A stretch of DNA of 64,000 nt from positions 1-64,000 of the forward strand of contig CAUZEA010000007.1 of assembly GCA_963578605.1 (NCBI GenBank), given 5' to 3'. The notes under the pieces are model-generated. The model saw only the letters and a program-made list of their open reading frames with translations, was not told the DNA's origin and searched no databases. This document shows, one piece after another, positions 1 through 8,326 of this stretch; positions within the stretch are counted from its first letter, which is position 1, and every line of letters begins with the position of its first letter. A program made the position numbers and the translations under genes. The stretch comes from JAKVCB01 sp963578605. Its GTDB lineage: Bacteria > Planctomycetota > Planctomycetia > Pirellulales > Lacipirellulaceae.

Positions 1-48
1 ACGAAGCTTCTCAATAATCTGCTTGGTCGTGTGTCGGTTCTTCTTCAT
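1..48 (-). CDS. IS3-family transposase OrfA, N-terminal fragment
   Basis: Only the first 16 residues are inside the window (MKKNRHTTKQIIEKLR). This matches the very characteristic N-terminus of IS3-family OrfA proteins, in which an R-H-T-x-x-Q-I-I motif opens the helix-turn-helix domain that binds the element's ends. An AAAGGA Shine-Dalgarno-like sequence lies about ten bases upstream of the ATG at 46-48. The protein is cut by the window edge and not demonstrably truncated in the genome. The family call rests on this short motif alone, supported by the TGA-type terminus at 105. Confidence 0.6.
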   Translation of the reverse strand, partial: MKKNRHTTKQIIEKLR

Positions 49-105
49 CTGAGGAAATCCTTTCCGGGCTACGCCCGGATGCGATTCTCTCATAGACCTG
101 GATCA
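1..105 (-). mobile_element. End of an IS3-family-like insertion sequence
   Basis: On the minus strand this stretch begins with TGATCCAGGTC, and TGA is the terminal trinucleotide usual for IS3-family ends. It is followed by a short leader and then the start of a transposase OrfA at 48. A perfect 6-bp hairpin (CCGGGC/GCCCGG, 64-78) lies in the leader. The element runs off the left edge, so neither the second terminal repeat nor a target duplication can be checked. The boundary at about 105 is inferred from the TGA end. It lies next to a decayed gene that starts 2 bp away. Confidence 0.55.
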
Positions 106-106
106 G

Positions 107-748
107 TTAAAGGGGGGAAGCCCAGGTCAGTACGTTGGAATTTGAGAGCTCGAGAGCCACCTCGAAATCCAGCTGCAACCGCAGCACAGTGTTACCCTCG
201 ACGGTCAGTGTGAAGATATGGATACCACGGTTGTAGACCCGTGCTTTAGCCTGGCCATCGAGGCTGGCGGTGAAGAAAATGGCAAAGGCAATTCAACTGG
301 CGTTCAAACTGCGCAGGTTTTGGATGCACAGTCCGAGGTTTTTGTCGGGTTCAACCATCGCGATTCGACCGTGTTGCCAGGTGCCACGATAATTTTTTTC
401 GTTGTCGAATCCGGAAATCAAGTCCGCTCCCTGCAATTCGAAGTCCGATCGTGCACTCGTTTCTTTCGATCCCAGCCTTTACTTCTTTTCGTACTTGCGG
501 GGAATCGCATCGTGGAGCAACGCAGACGGCGCGACAGCCAAACTTTCGGGACTTGAGACATTTGCCTTACCATCGCCAGCCCTGCCAGACGGCGGCAGCG
601 TTGCCGTTACCTTTCGTAAAACCTGCTCATCGGCACGAGCCAATGAGAAAACTCGGGGTGCCGACGGAGTTACTCGTGGTGGCTGGGCCAGGGTCGAACT
701 CGCAATCGTGCAGCAACATACCAAAACCGCGCAGCGTTGCCATTGCAT
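107..748 (-). pseudogene. Decayed secreted-protein gene with two in-frame stops
   Basis: One continuous minus-strand frame of 214 codons starts with a good Sec signal peptide (MQWQRCAVLVCCCTIASSTLAQ). It contains a TAA at 479-481 and a TGA at 293-295, then ends at a TAA at 107-109. The peptide between and after the stops still reads like a folded domain (for example GTWQHGRIAMVEPD, FFTASLDGQAKARVYNRG, TLTVEGNTVLRLQLD), so the frame was under selection until recently. The 3' end abuts the putative IS3-type terminus at 105, so the insertion probably removed the C-terminus. I do not recognise the family with certainty; it resembles secreted planctomycete hypotheticals. The alternative is that only the first 89 codons are a real small protein. 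Confidence 0.6.
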
Positions 749-777
749 GAGTTCAAATAGACCTGTCTTTTACGATC

Positions 778-819
778 AAAAAAAGGACCTGCCCCAGGCA
801 TTGTGCCCAGGGCAGGTCC
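778..819 (-). terminator. Rho-independent terminator of the Cys-rich gene
   Basis: A perfect 10-bp stem (GGACCTGCCC 785-794 with GGGCAGGTCC 810-819) is followed, in the minus-strand direction, by seven T residues (778-784). It lies 38 bp past the stop codon of the cysteine-repeat gene and is the clearest intrinsic terminator in the window. Confidence 0.85.
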
Positions 820-856
820 CATAACGAAGGGGGAATTCGTAGTGTTGCTCATCCGT

Positions 857-1795
857 TTAGCGGGTGAAGCTGGTACGAACTACGTCGCGTGCCCGGCTGA
901 CCGAAGCGTTAGGATCGGCCATGGGAACTGGGGGCACGGGGAAGATGGCCGAATCGCTGACCTCAACGGGTGCAGCAGCTGGCTCTTCACCACCATTACC
1001 ATTACCACAACTTGGTTCGCAGCAGCAACTCGACTCGCAGCAGCAACTCGACTCACAGCAGCAACTCGACTCACAGCAGCAACTACTGTCGCAGCAGCAA
1101 CTACTGCCACCGCAACCACGTAAGCAGCATAAGAGGCTGTCGAGGATACCGCCACCACAGGTGGAACCGCAACCGCAGCAATTGTCGCAACCGCAGGAAG
1201 CCTCGCAGCAGCAATCACTCTCGCAGCAACAATCACTCTCGCAGCAACCACCACTGTCGCAGCAACCACCACTGTCGCAGCAACCACCACCACGTTGGAA
1301 CATGCAGCAAAGTGAATCGAGTAGTGGGCAGCCACAACCACAGCTAGAACCACAGCCACAGCAATCACTGTCGCAGCAGCAGTCACTCTCGCAGCAACAA
1401 TCACTCTCGCAGCAACAATCACTCTCGCAGCAACAATCACTCTCGCAGCAACAATCACTCTCGCAGCAGCAATCACTCTCGCAGCAGCAACCACTGTCGC
1501 AGCAGCAACCACAGCCACGGAAGCAGGAGAAGAGACTGTCGAGGATACCGCCACCGCAACCACAGGTGGAACCGCAACCGCAGGAAGCCTCACAACAGCA
1601 GTTCGACTCGCAGTCGCAATCACTCTCGCAGCAGCAGCTTGATTCACAACAACATGATTTTTCACAACAACCGCAGCCAGCGTCACAATAACAGCCACAG
1701 CCGCCGCCCAGCATCCGATCCAACAGTCCATAGCCGAAACTTTGGCTTGCCAGACAGACGCCGATTAAAATCGCTCCTAAAAATTTCCACTTCAT
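857..1795 (-). CDS. Secreted cysteine-repeat (CCCESD) protein
   Basis: A 312-residue protein with a clear signal peptide (MKWKFLGAILIGVCLASQSFG). The mature part contains roughly 90 cysteines, close to one residue in three. They are arranged as CCCESD/CCCESS/CCCDSD hexapeptides, with six CCCESD in a row in the second block. The protein falls into four modules, each opened by a hydrophobic (I/L)LDSL or LLDRML anchor and some containing CGCGSTCG spacers. It ends in an acidic, proline-rich, cysteine-free tail. The ATG at 1795 is chosen over an upstream in-frame start because AGGAG precedes it and the signal peptide begins there. Export plus massive disulphide or metal-binding capacity suggests a structural cell-envelope protein; planctomycete walls were historically described as cysteine-rich protein. 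A metal-sequestering role is the alternative. The function is inferred. Confidence 0.85.
   Translation of the reverse strand: MKWKFLGAILIGVCLASQSFGYGLLDRMLGGGCGCYCDAGCGCCEKSCCCESSCCCESDCDCESNCCCEASCGCGSTCGCGGGILDSLFSCFRGCGCCCDSGCCCESDCCCESDCCCESDCCCESDCCCESDCCCESDCCCDSDCCGCGSSCGCGCPLLDSLCCMFQRGGGCCDSGGCCDSGGCCESDCCCESDCCCEASCGCDNCCGCGSTCGGGILDSLLCCLRGCGGSSCCCDSSCCCESSCCCESSCCCESSCCCEPSCGNGNGGEEPAAAPVEVSDSAIFPVPPVPMADPNASVSRARDVVRTSFTR
1359..1508 (-). repeat. 18-bp tandem repeats encoding CCCESD
   Basis: About eight near-identical 18-bp units encode consecutive CCC(E/D)SD hexapeptides. Related, more diverged units occur at about 1020-1100 and 1200-1270. Differences are mostly at third codon positions, as expected for a coding repeat that expands and contracts by slippage. 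Confidence 0.9.
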
Positions 1796-2388
1796 CGAAC
1801 AACATCTCCTATGCGTTTGGAACCATCCGGGTGAGTCTTTTGCCGACTTCCGGCGGCGCGCCATGCCGTCCCACGCCAACCACAAAGATGGCAGCGAAGG
1901 TTTCGACGCGAACTACGCCAAACAGGTGGGTAGCGGTCGGCGTGCGGGGCACTTCAAAGTGCCGGGGGTCGGTAAAAGGCAGGCTCTACTCGGGGTCCAC
2001 ACGGTTGGGGGGCGTCAACGTCGGTCGAGCCAGTCCTTGACTCGAATTAGTCCGTGCCGTGGTGCTGACGTGCAATGTGTGTCGCCGCAGGCGCAGGGCG
2101 CTTTGCATGCAACATCCTTCGTATCGGTTGCTGGCAGAATGATGCTTGAATGATCGCAACTAATTTCCCACAAGTACCTTATCGCACCAGTTGCGTAAAG
2201 TTTGCCTCTTCTGGAGCATGGCTAAACCTTGCCGGTTCTGTTGGCTAGTGAAACGGGCCCATGGTGGACTATCAAGATCATTGGTATCTTCTAGATAGGT
2301 TAATTTGTTGTCCCGAACTGGTGCGATCGCCTTCTTTCCGCCTGAACTGCCGTACAACGCTTTCCCTCCGTGTGACGATTCCCCAACC
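1796..2388. other. Intergenic region, 593 bp
   Basis: This separates the divergent Cys-repeat gene and PQQ-propeller gene, so promoters for both should lie here. I see the AGGAG ribosome-binding site of the Cys-repeat gene at about 1805, but no convincing coding frame, hairpin or promoter pair. Confidence 0.5.
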
Positions 2389-4716
2389 ATGACAAAGACC
2401 TCCCTGTATGGACAAATTGTGCTGCTACTGGTGTGTTGCCCGGCAGCCGACGGTAACACCGGTGATGACCTGTTTGACTGGCCCAACTGGCGTGGGCCAC
2501 AACAAAACCGGATCTCAGCCGAAACAGGATTGGTAGACCGATGGAATCCCAAAGGAGGCGTTGACAGCAATCTTTTATGGAAGAATGCTGATTTGGCCGG
2601 TCGGTCTACCCCTGTCGTCCTGGGCGACAAACTTTACACGATTGTTCGTGACCAGTCTGGGACGCACACCGAGGGAGAGAAAGTCGTGTGTGCCAGCACG
2701 GCGACTGGCGAGATTCTCTGGCAACACCGTTTCAACGTTTATTTGTCCGACGTACCCGATACCCGTGTTGGCTGGTCGAGTTGCGTTGTCGACCCCGAAA
2801 CCGGAAATGTCTACGCCCTGGGTGTGTGTGGATATTTTTGTTGCCTGAATGGCGAAAATGGCGAATTGATATGGTCGCGGAGCCTTCACGAGGAGTTTGG
2901 GCTGCTCTCCACCTACGGGGGACGGACAAACATTCCCAAACTGTACAGAGATACGGTCATCATCAGTGCCGTGGTGATTGGCTGGGGTGATACGCCCCAG
3001 TGGGGATTGCTTGCGAAACCGGCCCATCGCTTCCTGGCGTTTGACAAAACCAACGGAGAGCTGCGCTGGCTCAAGGGGACACGGCTGATCCCTTACGACA
3101 CGACCTTCAGCACATCCACCATCACGTCGCTCAGTGGTTTGGGTATGGATGCGATGGTTTTCGGGTCGGGCGACGGTCAGATCTGGGCCCTCCAGCCAGG
3201 GACCGGTCTGCCGATTTGGTGGTACCCGTTTTCTCGCCGCGGCCTTAATATCTCGCCCTTGGTCACCCCGGCTGGTCGCGTATTCTCTAGCCACAGTGAA
3301 GAAAACGTTGTCGGTAATACCATGGGTTCGATTGTCGTATTGGATGGCAACCAAACAGGGGACCTCTCTGGTCAGGAACAGTGGCGCCATTTTGAAATCA
3401 TGGCTGGCAAGAGTTCACCGCTGATGATTGGCGAGCGGATTTACTTTGTCGACGACCGGGCCAAGCTCTTCATTTTCGACGCAAACTCTGGCGAGCTCGT
3501 GCAGCGTAAAGCCTTGGGAACCGTCATGAGAAGTACACCACTCTTTGCCGACGGGAAAATTTACCTTTGTACGAACAATGGGCGTTGGTACATTCTCGAA
3601 CCGACTGAGCAGGGGGTAAAAGTGATCCACAAACTTCGCCTCAAGGGCGAAGCGAGCGATGGCTCCCCGATCGTCTCGCACGGGCAAATCTACTTGCCTA
3701 CTTCCGAATATCTGTACTGTATTGGAAAACCGGATCACCAACCGACCAGTGAAGTGACGGTGGCTTCTTCTGCTAAACCGCCAATTCACGCTCGCGACAA
3801 CAAACCAGCGCATCTCCAGGTTGTTCCCTATGATATACTGCTCAAACCAGGGGACCAGCAAACCTACAGCGTACGACTTTACAACGGCCGGGGTGAATAT
3901 CTGCGGGATGCGGCAACCAACGAGCTTGCGTTCTCGATCGATGGGCCAGGCCAGATCGGCCCCGATGGAAGCTACGCGGCCCCCACCGATGCCGGTCACC
4001 AGTGCAGCCTCATCACATGCCGACTCGGTGAGTTAAAGGGGTCTGCCCGGGTACGCATTGTACCCCCGCTTCCATGGTCTTTTGATTTCGACGATCTGGA
4101 TGACGTGCCACTCACGTGGGTGGGAGGTCGGGTTCGTTACGTGTTGAGTGATTGGGGTGAACAACGTGTGATGGTGAAGCGTAGTGAATTGCCCACCCGT
4201 CCCGGTGCTCCAACGACCAAACTGGGAGCCCGCAGCCGGATGTGGATGGGACCCGTCAACCTGTCGAATTACACGATCGAGGCAGACGTAAGGCTTCCCA
4301 CGAACGAAGCGGGAAACTCCCAGGGCAGTTTGTCGGAACTTCCACAAGAGATAGCCGCTGGCGCCATCAGGCAGGGTGATCTTGGTTTGATTAACAGTCG
4401 GTACACCTTTGCCTTGTATGGCGCAAGCCAAGAGGTGCGGCTCTACAGTTGGTGTACGCATGACAAACGAGCTCAGGCGGCGCAGGCCTGCGAAATAAAT
4501 CCAGACACCTGGTACCGGTTGAAAATGCGGGTCAAACCACGTGGCCATGAAGCATTGGTCCAGGGTAAAGTTTGGCCTCGCGATGCGAAAGAACCAGACG
4601 ACTGGACACTTGAATTTGTCGATCCTGCTCCCAACCTCAATGGCAGTCCTGGCTTGTTTGGAAATGCCAAGGATGCAGAGATTCTTCTAGATAACATCTT
4701 GGTCACACCAAACTGA
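2389..4716 (+). CDS. Secreted PQQ-like beta-propeller protein with C-terminal jelly-roll-like domain
   Basis: A 775-residue exported protein. The ATG at 2389 is chosen because a signal peptide (MTKTSLYGQIVLLLVCCPAA) starts there. Residues about 30-450 contain repeated PQQ-like blades (WPNWRGPQQNR, GEILWQHRF, GELIWSRSL, GELRWLKG), the WD40-like propeller often found in planctomycete secreted proteins. Residues about 580-775 look like a concanavalin/LamG-type domain (TIEADVRLP, WYRLKMRVKP, ILLDNILVTP), suggesting polysaccharide or ligand binding. No catalytic centre was recognised; a PQQ cofactor is not implied by the repeat. The next gene, another propeller protein, starts 25 bp downstream, so the two are probably co-transcribed. 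Confidence 0.85.
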   Translation: MTKTSLYGQIVLLLVCCPAADGNTGDDLFDWPNWRGPQQNRISAETGLVDRWNPKGGVDSNLLWKNADLAGRSTPVVLGDKLYTIVRDQSGTHTEGEKVVCASTATGEILWQHRFNVYLSDVPDTRVGWSSCVVDPETGNVYALGVCGYFCCLNGENGELIWSRSLHEEFGLLSTYGGRTNIPKLYRDTVIISAVVIGWGDTPQWGLLAKPAHRFLAFDKTNGELRWLKGTRLIPYDTTFSTSTITSLSGLGMDAMVFGSGDGQIWALQPGTGLPIWWYPFSRRGLNISPLVTPAGRVFSSHSEENVVGNTMGSIVVLDGNQTGDLSGQEQWRHFEIMAGKSSPLMIGERIYFVDDRAKLFIFDANSGELVQRKALGTVMRSTPLFADGKIYLCTNNGRWYILEPTEQGVKVIHKLRLKGEASDGSPIVSHGQIYLPTSEYLYCIGKPDHQPTSEVTVASSAKPPIHARDNKPAHLQVVPYDILLKPGDQQTYSVRLYNGRGEYLRDAATNELAFSIDGPGQIGPDGSYAAPTDAGHQCSLITCRLGELKGSARVRIVPPLPWSFDFDDLDDVPLTWVGGRVRYVLSDWGEQRVMVKRSELPTRPGAPTTKLGARSRMWMGPVNLSNYTIEADVRLPTNEAGNSQGSLSELPQEIAAGAIRQGDLGLINSRYTFALYGASQEVRLYSWCTHDKRAQAAQACEINPDTWYRLKMRVKPRGHEALVQGKVWPRDAKEPDDWTLEFVDPAPNLNGSPGLFGNAKDAEILLDNILVTPN

Positions 4717-4741
4717 TTATTTACCCTCGCGAATCATTTTC

Positions 4742-6526
4742 ATGGCAAAACAACCAACGGTACAGACTGCAATGCAATTCATTGGAACCGCTATTACCAG
4801 CTCGATGCTTTTGGCTGCCTGTGTGGCTGCAAGTCAACTTCAAGCCGGTGTCCCGGTTGACGCCTCGCAGACGGCCACCTCAGGTGTTCGGTCCAACCCG
4901 GCGCCAACCGTTAATTGGAACCAATGGGGTGGTGGTCCGGCACGGAATAACACGCCAATCGGATTCAACATCCCCACGGACTGGGACGTGGGAAGCTTTG
5001 ACTACAAGACGGGAGAATGGGACCCCACAGAGGCCCAGAACATCAAATGGGTTGCCAAACTTGGTTCACAGTCCTACGGCAATGCCGTTGTCGCAGATGG
5101 CAAGATCTATGTTGGCACCAACAATAGTGGCGGATGGCTGGAACGCTACCCTGCCAAGGTGGACTTGGGATGCCTCCTTTGTTTCGATCTGGAAACAGGT
5201 AAGTTCCTCTGGCAACACAGCAGCCAGAAACTCAAGACTGGACGTGTTCATGATTGGCCTCTGCAGGGAATCTGTTGTGCCCCACTGGTTGAGGAGGACC
5301 GCCTCTGGTTCGTTACCAGCCGCGGGGAGGTCCGTTGCATCGATACCGAAGGTTTCCACGACGGGCAAAACGACGGACCATTCGAGGATGAAGAGTTTTC
5401 TGCAAAGGACGAGGCCGATGTCGTTTGGATCTTCGATATGATGCGCGAGTTGGGAGTCTCACAACACAATATGTGTAGCTGCTCGGTGACTGCGGCAGAC
5501 AATGTCCTGCTGGTAAATACATCGAACGGGTTGGATGAATCGCACATCAACCTTCCAGCACCCGACGCACCAAGCTTTATCGCAATCGATAAAAATACCG
5601 GACAACTGTTGTGGACCGATGCCTCACCCGGGACAAACATCCTGCACGGTCAATGGTCTTCCCCGGCCTATGCCATCTTGGGGGGCGTTCCACAAGTTAT
5701 CCATACCGGAGGGGATGGGTGGGTCTATAGCTTTGATGTTCGCGGTACCGATAACGGTCAAACAGAAACTCCGGGAGAGTCTAAGCTACTCTGGAAATTC
5801 GACACCAACCCAAAAATATCCAAATGGATTCTTGGAGGGCGCGGCACTCGTAACAACATTATTGCCACCCCTGTCATTTGTAATGACAGGGTCTATGTGG
5901 CGGTGGGACAAGATCCAGAACATGGAGAAGGCATTGGGCACCTTTGGTGCATCGATCCAACGAAACGAGGTGACGTAAGTCCCGAACTTGCCTTCAATGC
6001 CAGTGATCCCCAGGTTTCTATCCCAGCCAAACGGATTCAATCGGTTGTCGAAGAAGATGGCGACTTTGCCCGTGCCAATCCCAACTCCGCCGTCATTTGG
6101 CACTACAGCGAGTACGATCAAAACGGTGATGGCGAAATCGACTTCGAAGAAACAATGCATCGAAGTTGTGGGACTGTCGCCATCAAGGATGGAGTACTCT
6201 ATGTGGCTGACTTCAGCGGTCTACTCCACTGCCTCGATGTAAATACTGGCAAACCGCATTGGACCTACGATCTGATGGCCCAAGCCTGGGGATCCCCTCT
6301 CATCGTTGAGGATAAGGTGTACATCGGTGACGAAGATGGCGATGTTGCAGTCTTTCGCCATTCTCCCGATCCAGAAGTCTCTATGAAGGACGAAGATGGT
6401 GAAATGATGCCTTACTTTGGTGAAATCAACATGGGAAACAGCGTATACAGCACGCCGATTGTCGTGGGAAATGTCCTTTACATCAGTAACCGCACCCATC
6501 TCTTTGCGATCGAAAAGCAGGAATGA
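4742..6526 (+). CDS. Secreted PQQ-like beta-propeller protein with EF-hand insert
   Basis: A 594-residue protein with a hydrophobic N-terminal export signal (about residues 12-35). PQQ-like blades run through the whole length (NIKWVAKLGSQSYGNAVV, LLCFDLETGKFLWQH, FIAIDKNTGQLLWTD, LHCLDVNTGKPHWTYDL). A canonical EF-hand loop begins at Asp459 (D-Q-N-G-D-G-E-I-D-F-E-E), so calcium may stabilise the propeller or tune its binding. It follows the first propeller gene by 25 bp and precedes a receiver-like gene by about 55 bp; all three are on one strand and probably form an operon. Possible roles are scaffold, sugar or protein binding in the periplasm. No enzyme activity can be assigned from the sequence. 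Confidence 0.85.
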   Translation: MAKQPTVQTAMQFIGTAITSSMLLAACVAASQLQAGVPVDASQTATSGVRSNPAPTVNWNQWGGGPARNNTPIGFNIPTDWDVGSFDYKTGEWDPTEAQNIKWVAKLGSQSYGNAVVADGKIYVGTNNSGGWLERYPAKVDLGCLLCFDLETGKFLWQHSSQKLKTGRVHDWPLQGICCAPLVEEDRLWFVTSRGEVRCIDTEGFHDGQNDGPFEDEEFSAKDEADVVWIFDMMRELGVSQHNMCSCSVTAADNVLLVNTSNGLDESHINLPAPDAPSFIAIDKNTGQLLWTDASPGTNILHGQWSSPAYAILGGVPQVIHTGGDGWVYSFDVRGTDNGQTETPGESKLLWKFDTNPKISKWILGGRGTRNNIIATPVICNDRVYVAVGQDPEHGEGIGHLWCIDPTKRGDVSPELAFNASDPQVSIPAKRIQSVVEEDGDFARANPNSAVIWHYSEYDQNGDGEIDFEETMHRSCGTVAIKDGVLYVADFSGLLHCLDVNTGKPHWTYDLMAQAWGSPLIVEDKVYIGDEDGDVAVFRHSPDPEVSMKDEDGEMMPYFGEINMGNSVYSTPIVVGNVLYISNRTHLFAIEKQE

Positions 6527-6580
6527 ACTGGAATGCCTGTTTGTTTCTTCCCACATCTCCACCGACCAGGCTACGAAACC

Positions 6581-6952
6581 ATGAAGCAAATCCTCGACGT
6601 TGGCCAATGCCAACCCGATCATGCCACCATTCGTGTCTTTCTCGATAAACATTTTGACTGCGAGATCGTCCAAACCCATGGCCCGGAGGATTCGCTACGC
6701 GCGTTACAAGACACAGAATTCGATCTCGTACTTATCAATCGCAAGCTCGATCGCGACTACTCCGACGGCATCGACATCATTCGTCAAATGAAAAGCCAGC
6801 CGGAAACGGCCCATGTACCTGTAATGCTCATCACCAACTACCCAGAACATCAGGAACTGTCGGTAAATCTGGGCGCACTCCCCGGTTTCGGTAAACTGCA
6901 GTTTGGTCAGCCGGAAACACTACAGAAGCTTCAGGCAGTACTCGGGGAATGA
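6581..6952 (+). CDS. Degenerate response-regulator receiver protein
   Basis: A 123-residue single-domain protein with the alternating hydrophobic strands of a CheY-like receiver. The ATG at 6581 fits the normal domain start (MKQILDV); an upstream ATG at 6533 adds residues without homology. The acidic pair that normally binds Mg2+ is replaced by Gly8-Gln9, and the phospho-acceptor Asp by Asn53 (DLVLINRKL). The switch Thr85 (MLITNYPEH) and Lys105 (GFGKLQ) are kept. It therefore probably cannot be phosphorylated in the usual way and may act as a constitutive protein-interaction module. I recall similar NRKL-type receivers in other planctomycetes. Its position behind two exported propeller genes gives no clear partner. 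Confidence 0.8.
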   Translation: MKQILDVGQCQPDHATIRVFLDKHFDCEIVQTHGPEDSLRALQDTEFDLVLINRKLDRDYSDGIDIIRQMKSQPETAHVPVMLITNYPEHQELSVNLGALPGFGKLQFGQPETLQKLQAVLGE

Positions 6953-7672
6953 TGCGATCTTGCAGAGCCGTACTGCAGCGGCAATCTCCCTGGTGGAACT
7001 TACTGCCGGGATCGACGCCAATCTTCTCGGTTTTAACAATTGCACGCCCACTTGATTCTCAGAGTTGCCAAACGTTCGCGGGCGACAGCTAAACTGAATA
7101 TCAAGATTGGATTGGTTCCAACGGTTTTCCACGGCTAGTTAGTTCAAATTTGTGCTTTGTACCTTTCCAATCGTGACGGCCATAAGGATCGATTTAGGAA
7201 CCCGACTTGAACGCCTCATCCTAATTCCTTTGAGCCCGTGTATCGCTGACCGTCGATCCTTTGGCAGTACTCGGGACCGATCGGATTGGATGTCGGGAGA
7301 TCACAGAAGATTACAAGATCCTGGGTTGAAGCTGCGGGATGACCATGACGCTGAAGGACAGACAAACGGATAATTCGGTACCAAGTTGTTGATGGGTTGT
7401 CCATCTCGGCATGCCAAACTTCCGTACCCTAACGTTGCAGTTGGAACCCAGGCAGGTTCAATTGCAAATGCAATGGGGACCGTACGGACTCAGCTTCACG
7501 AGCAGGCCGATCTGTTTCGGAACCCGCAACTCGTGGCAGATACGACAACTTGAGCAAGGTTCTAGACTCCAGATATTTATTCAATTCGATCCAGACCAAC
7601 CTAATGTCTAACCCCATGACGGTTATTATGGCACTCGCGACAAACAGAATGTACTCACGAAGTAAACAACGG
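6953..7672. other. Intergenic region, 720 bp
   Basis: Short open frames on both strands lack ribosome-binding sites, signal peptides or recognisable motifs. I see no tRNA, strong hairpin or repeat. Confidence 0.45.
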
Positions 7673-8275
7673 ATGTCCGTGATCTACCGTAACCTGGCCA
7701 AAACAGGCCGATTCGTATTGGTCGTTTGTACGGTTCTTACGGCAGTAACTTTTAACAATCCCGTTTACGGTGACGATGTTGATTTGCCGGTCGGTGCCGG
7801 GTCCCGGTCGTTCCGGCAAACCAATCGGGTTGCCGGGTCCAAAGAACAGGCGACAGCGACCAACCACTTTGTCACACAACAGGCGGCCTCGAATGACACA
7901 GAGGTGAGAATACCAAAGAACTCCCTGAAGGTCTCATTTGGGAGTGAGCAGGGATCGCCTGTGCCACACCTGCAGTCGGTGCGGAACCAAATGGATCGTG
8001 GCAAAAATACGATCAATACCAACCCATCATCGAACGTTCAGTTGCGTCAGGTGACTGGTTCGGAGGCGAGTCGGGATACCCTCGCCAAGCCGCAACAACG
8101 CAAACCAGCGCTATTTGTGTCGGCGCTGAACACGGGAATACCTTCCAAAACGAGCCCCTACGGTGACATGCATGACACGACCGGGCTGCGACCTTACAAG
8201 CCAGGGGTACAGTACGATCGCCAGGACCGACGCAAAAGCAGGCCGATGTTTGGAGGGTTGTTTGGCAGACGCTGA
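7673..8275 (+). CDS. Secreted hypothetical protein, basic C-terminus
   Basis: About 200 residues, not recognised. A hydrophobic segment (VLVVCTVLTAVTFNNPVYGDD) preceded by basic residues looks like a Sec signal with cleavage near residue 32. The mature part is low in hydrophobics and rich in Ser, Gln, Asn and Arg, so probably disordered. It ends in a basic glycine-arginine tail (RRKSRPMFGGLFGRR). The start is uncertain: in-frame ATGs also occur at 7604, 7628 and 7649, and none has a strong Shine-Dalgarno sequence. The chosen ATG puts the signal peptide at the N-terminus. The frame is open for 241 codons, which supports a real gene. Confidence 0.55.
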   Translation: MSVIYRNLAKTGRFVLVVCTVLTAVTFNNPVYGDDVDLPVGAGSRSFRQTNRVAGSKEQATATNHFVTQQAASNDTEVRIPKNSLKVSFGSEQGSPVPHLQSVRNQMDRGKNTINTNPSSNVQLRQVTGSEASRDTLAKPQQRKPALFVSALNTGIPSKTSPYGDMHDTTGLRPYKPGVQYDRQDRRKSRPMFGGLFGRR

Positions 8276-8326
8276 ACGACGATCCAATGACGGGCCGCTA
8301 TCCGATGCACCGCTTGATAGCCAGAC

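Noticed and set aside
660..720. tRNA T-loop-like sequence on the minus strand (GAGTTCGACCCTGG)
   Set aside because: No cloverleaf arms could be built around it.
1000..1680. Possible CRISPR array because of regular repeats
   Set aside because: The 18-bp units are contiguous without unique spacers and form a coding repeat.
864..1691. Plus-strand ORF encoding a Gln/Ser-rich (QQQSLSQQQ) protein
   Set aside because: It is the complementary reading of the CCCESD repeats. The minus-strand frame has the signal peptide, ribosome-binding site and terminator.
880..1731. Second minus-strand frame with VIVAARVIVAARV repeats
   Set aside because: A shadow frame of the same repeats with no start signal of its own.
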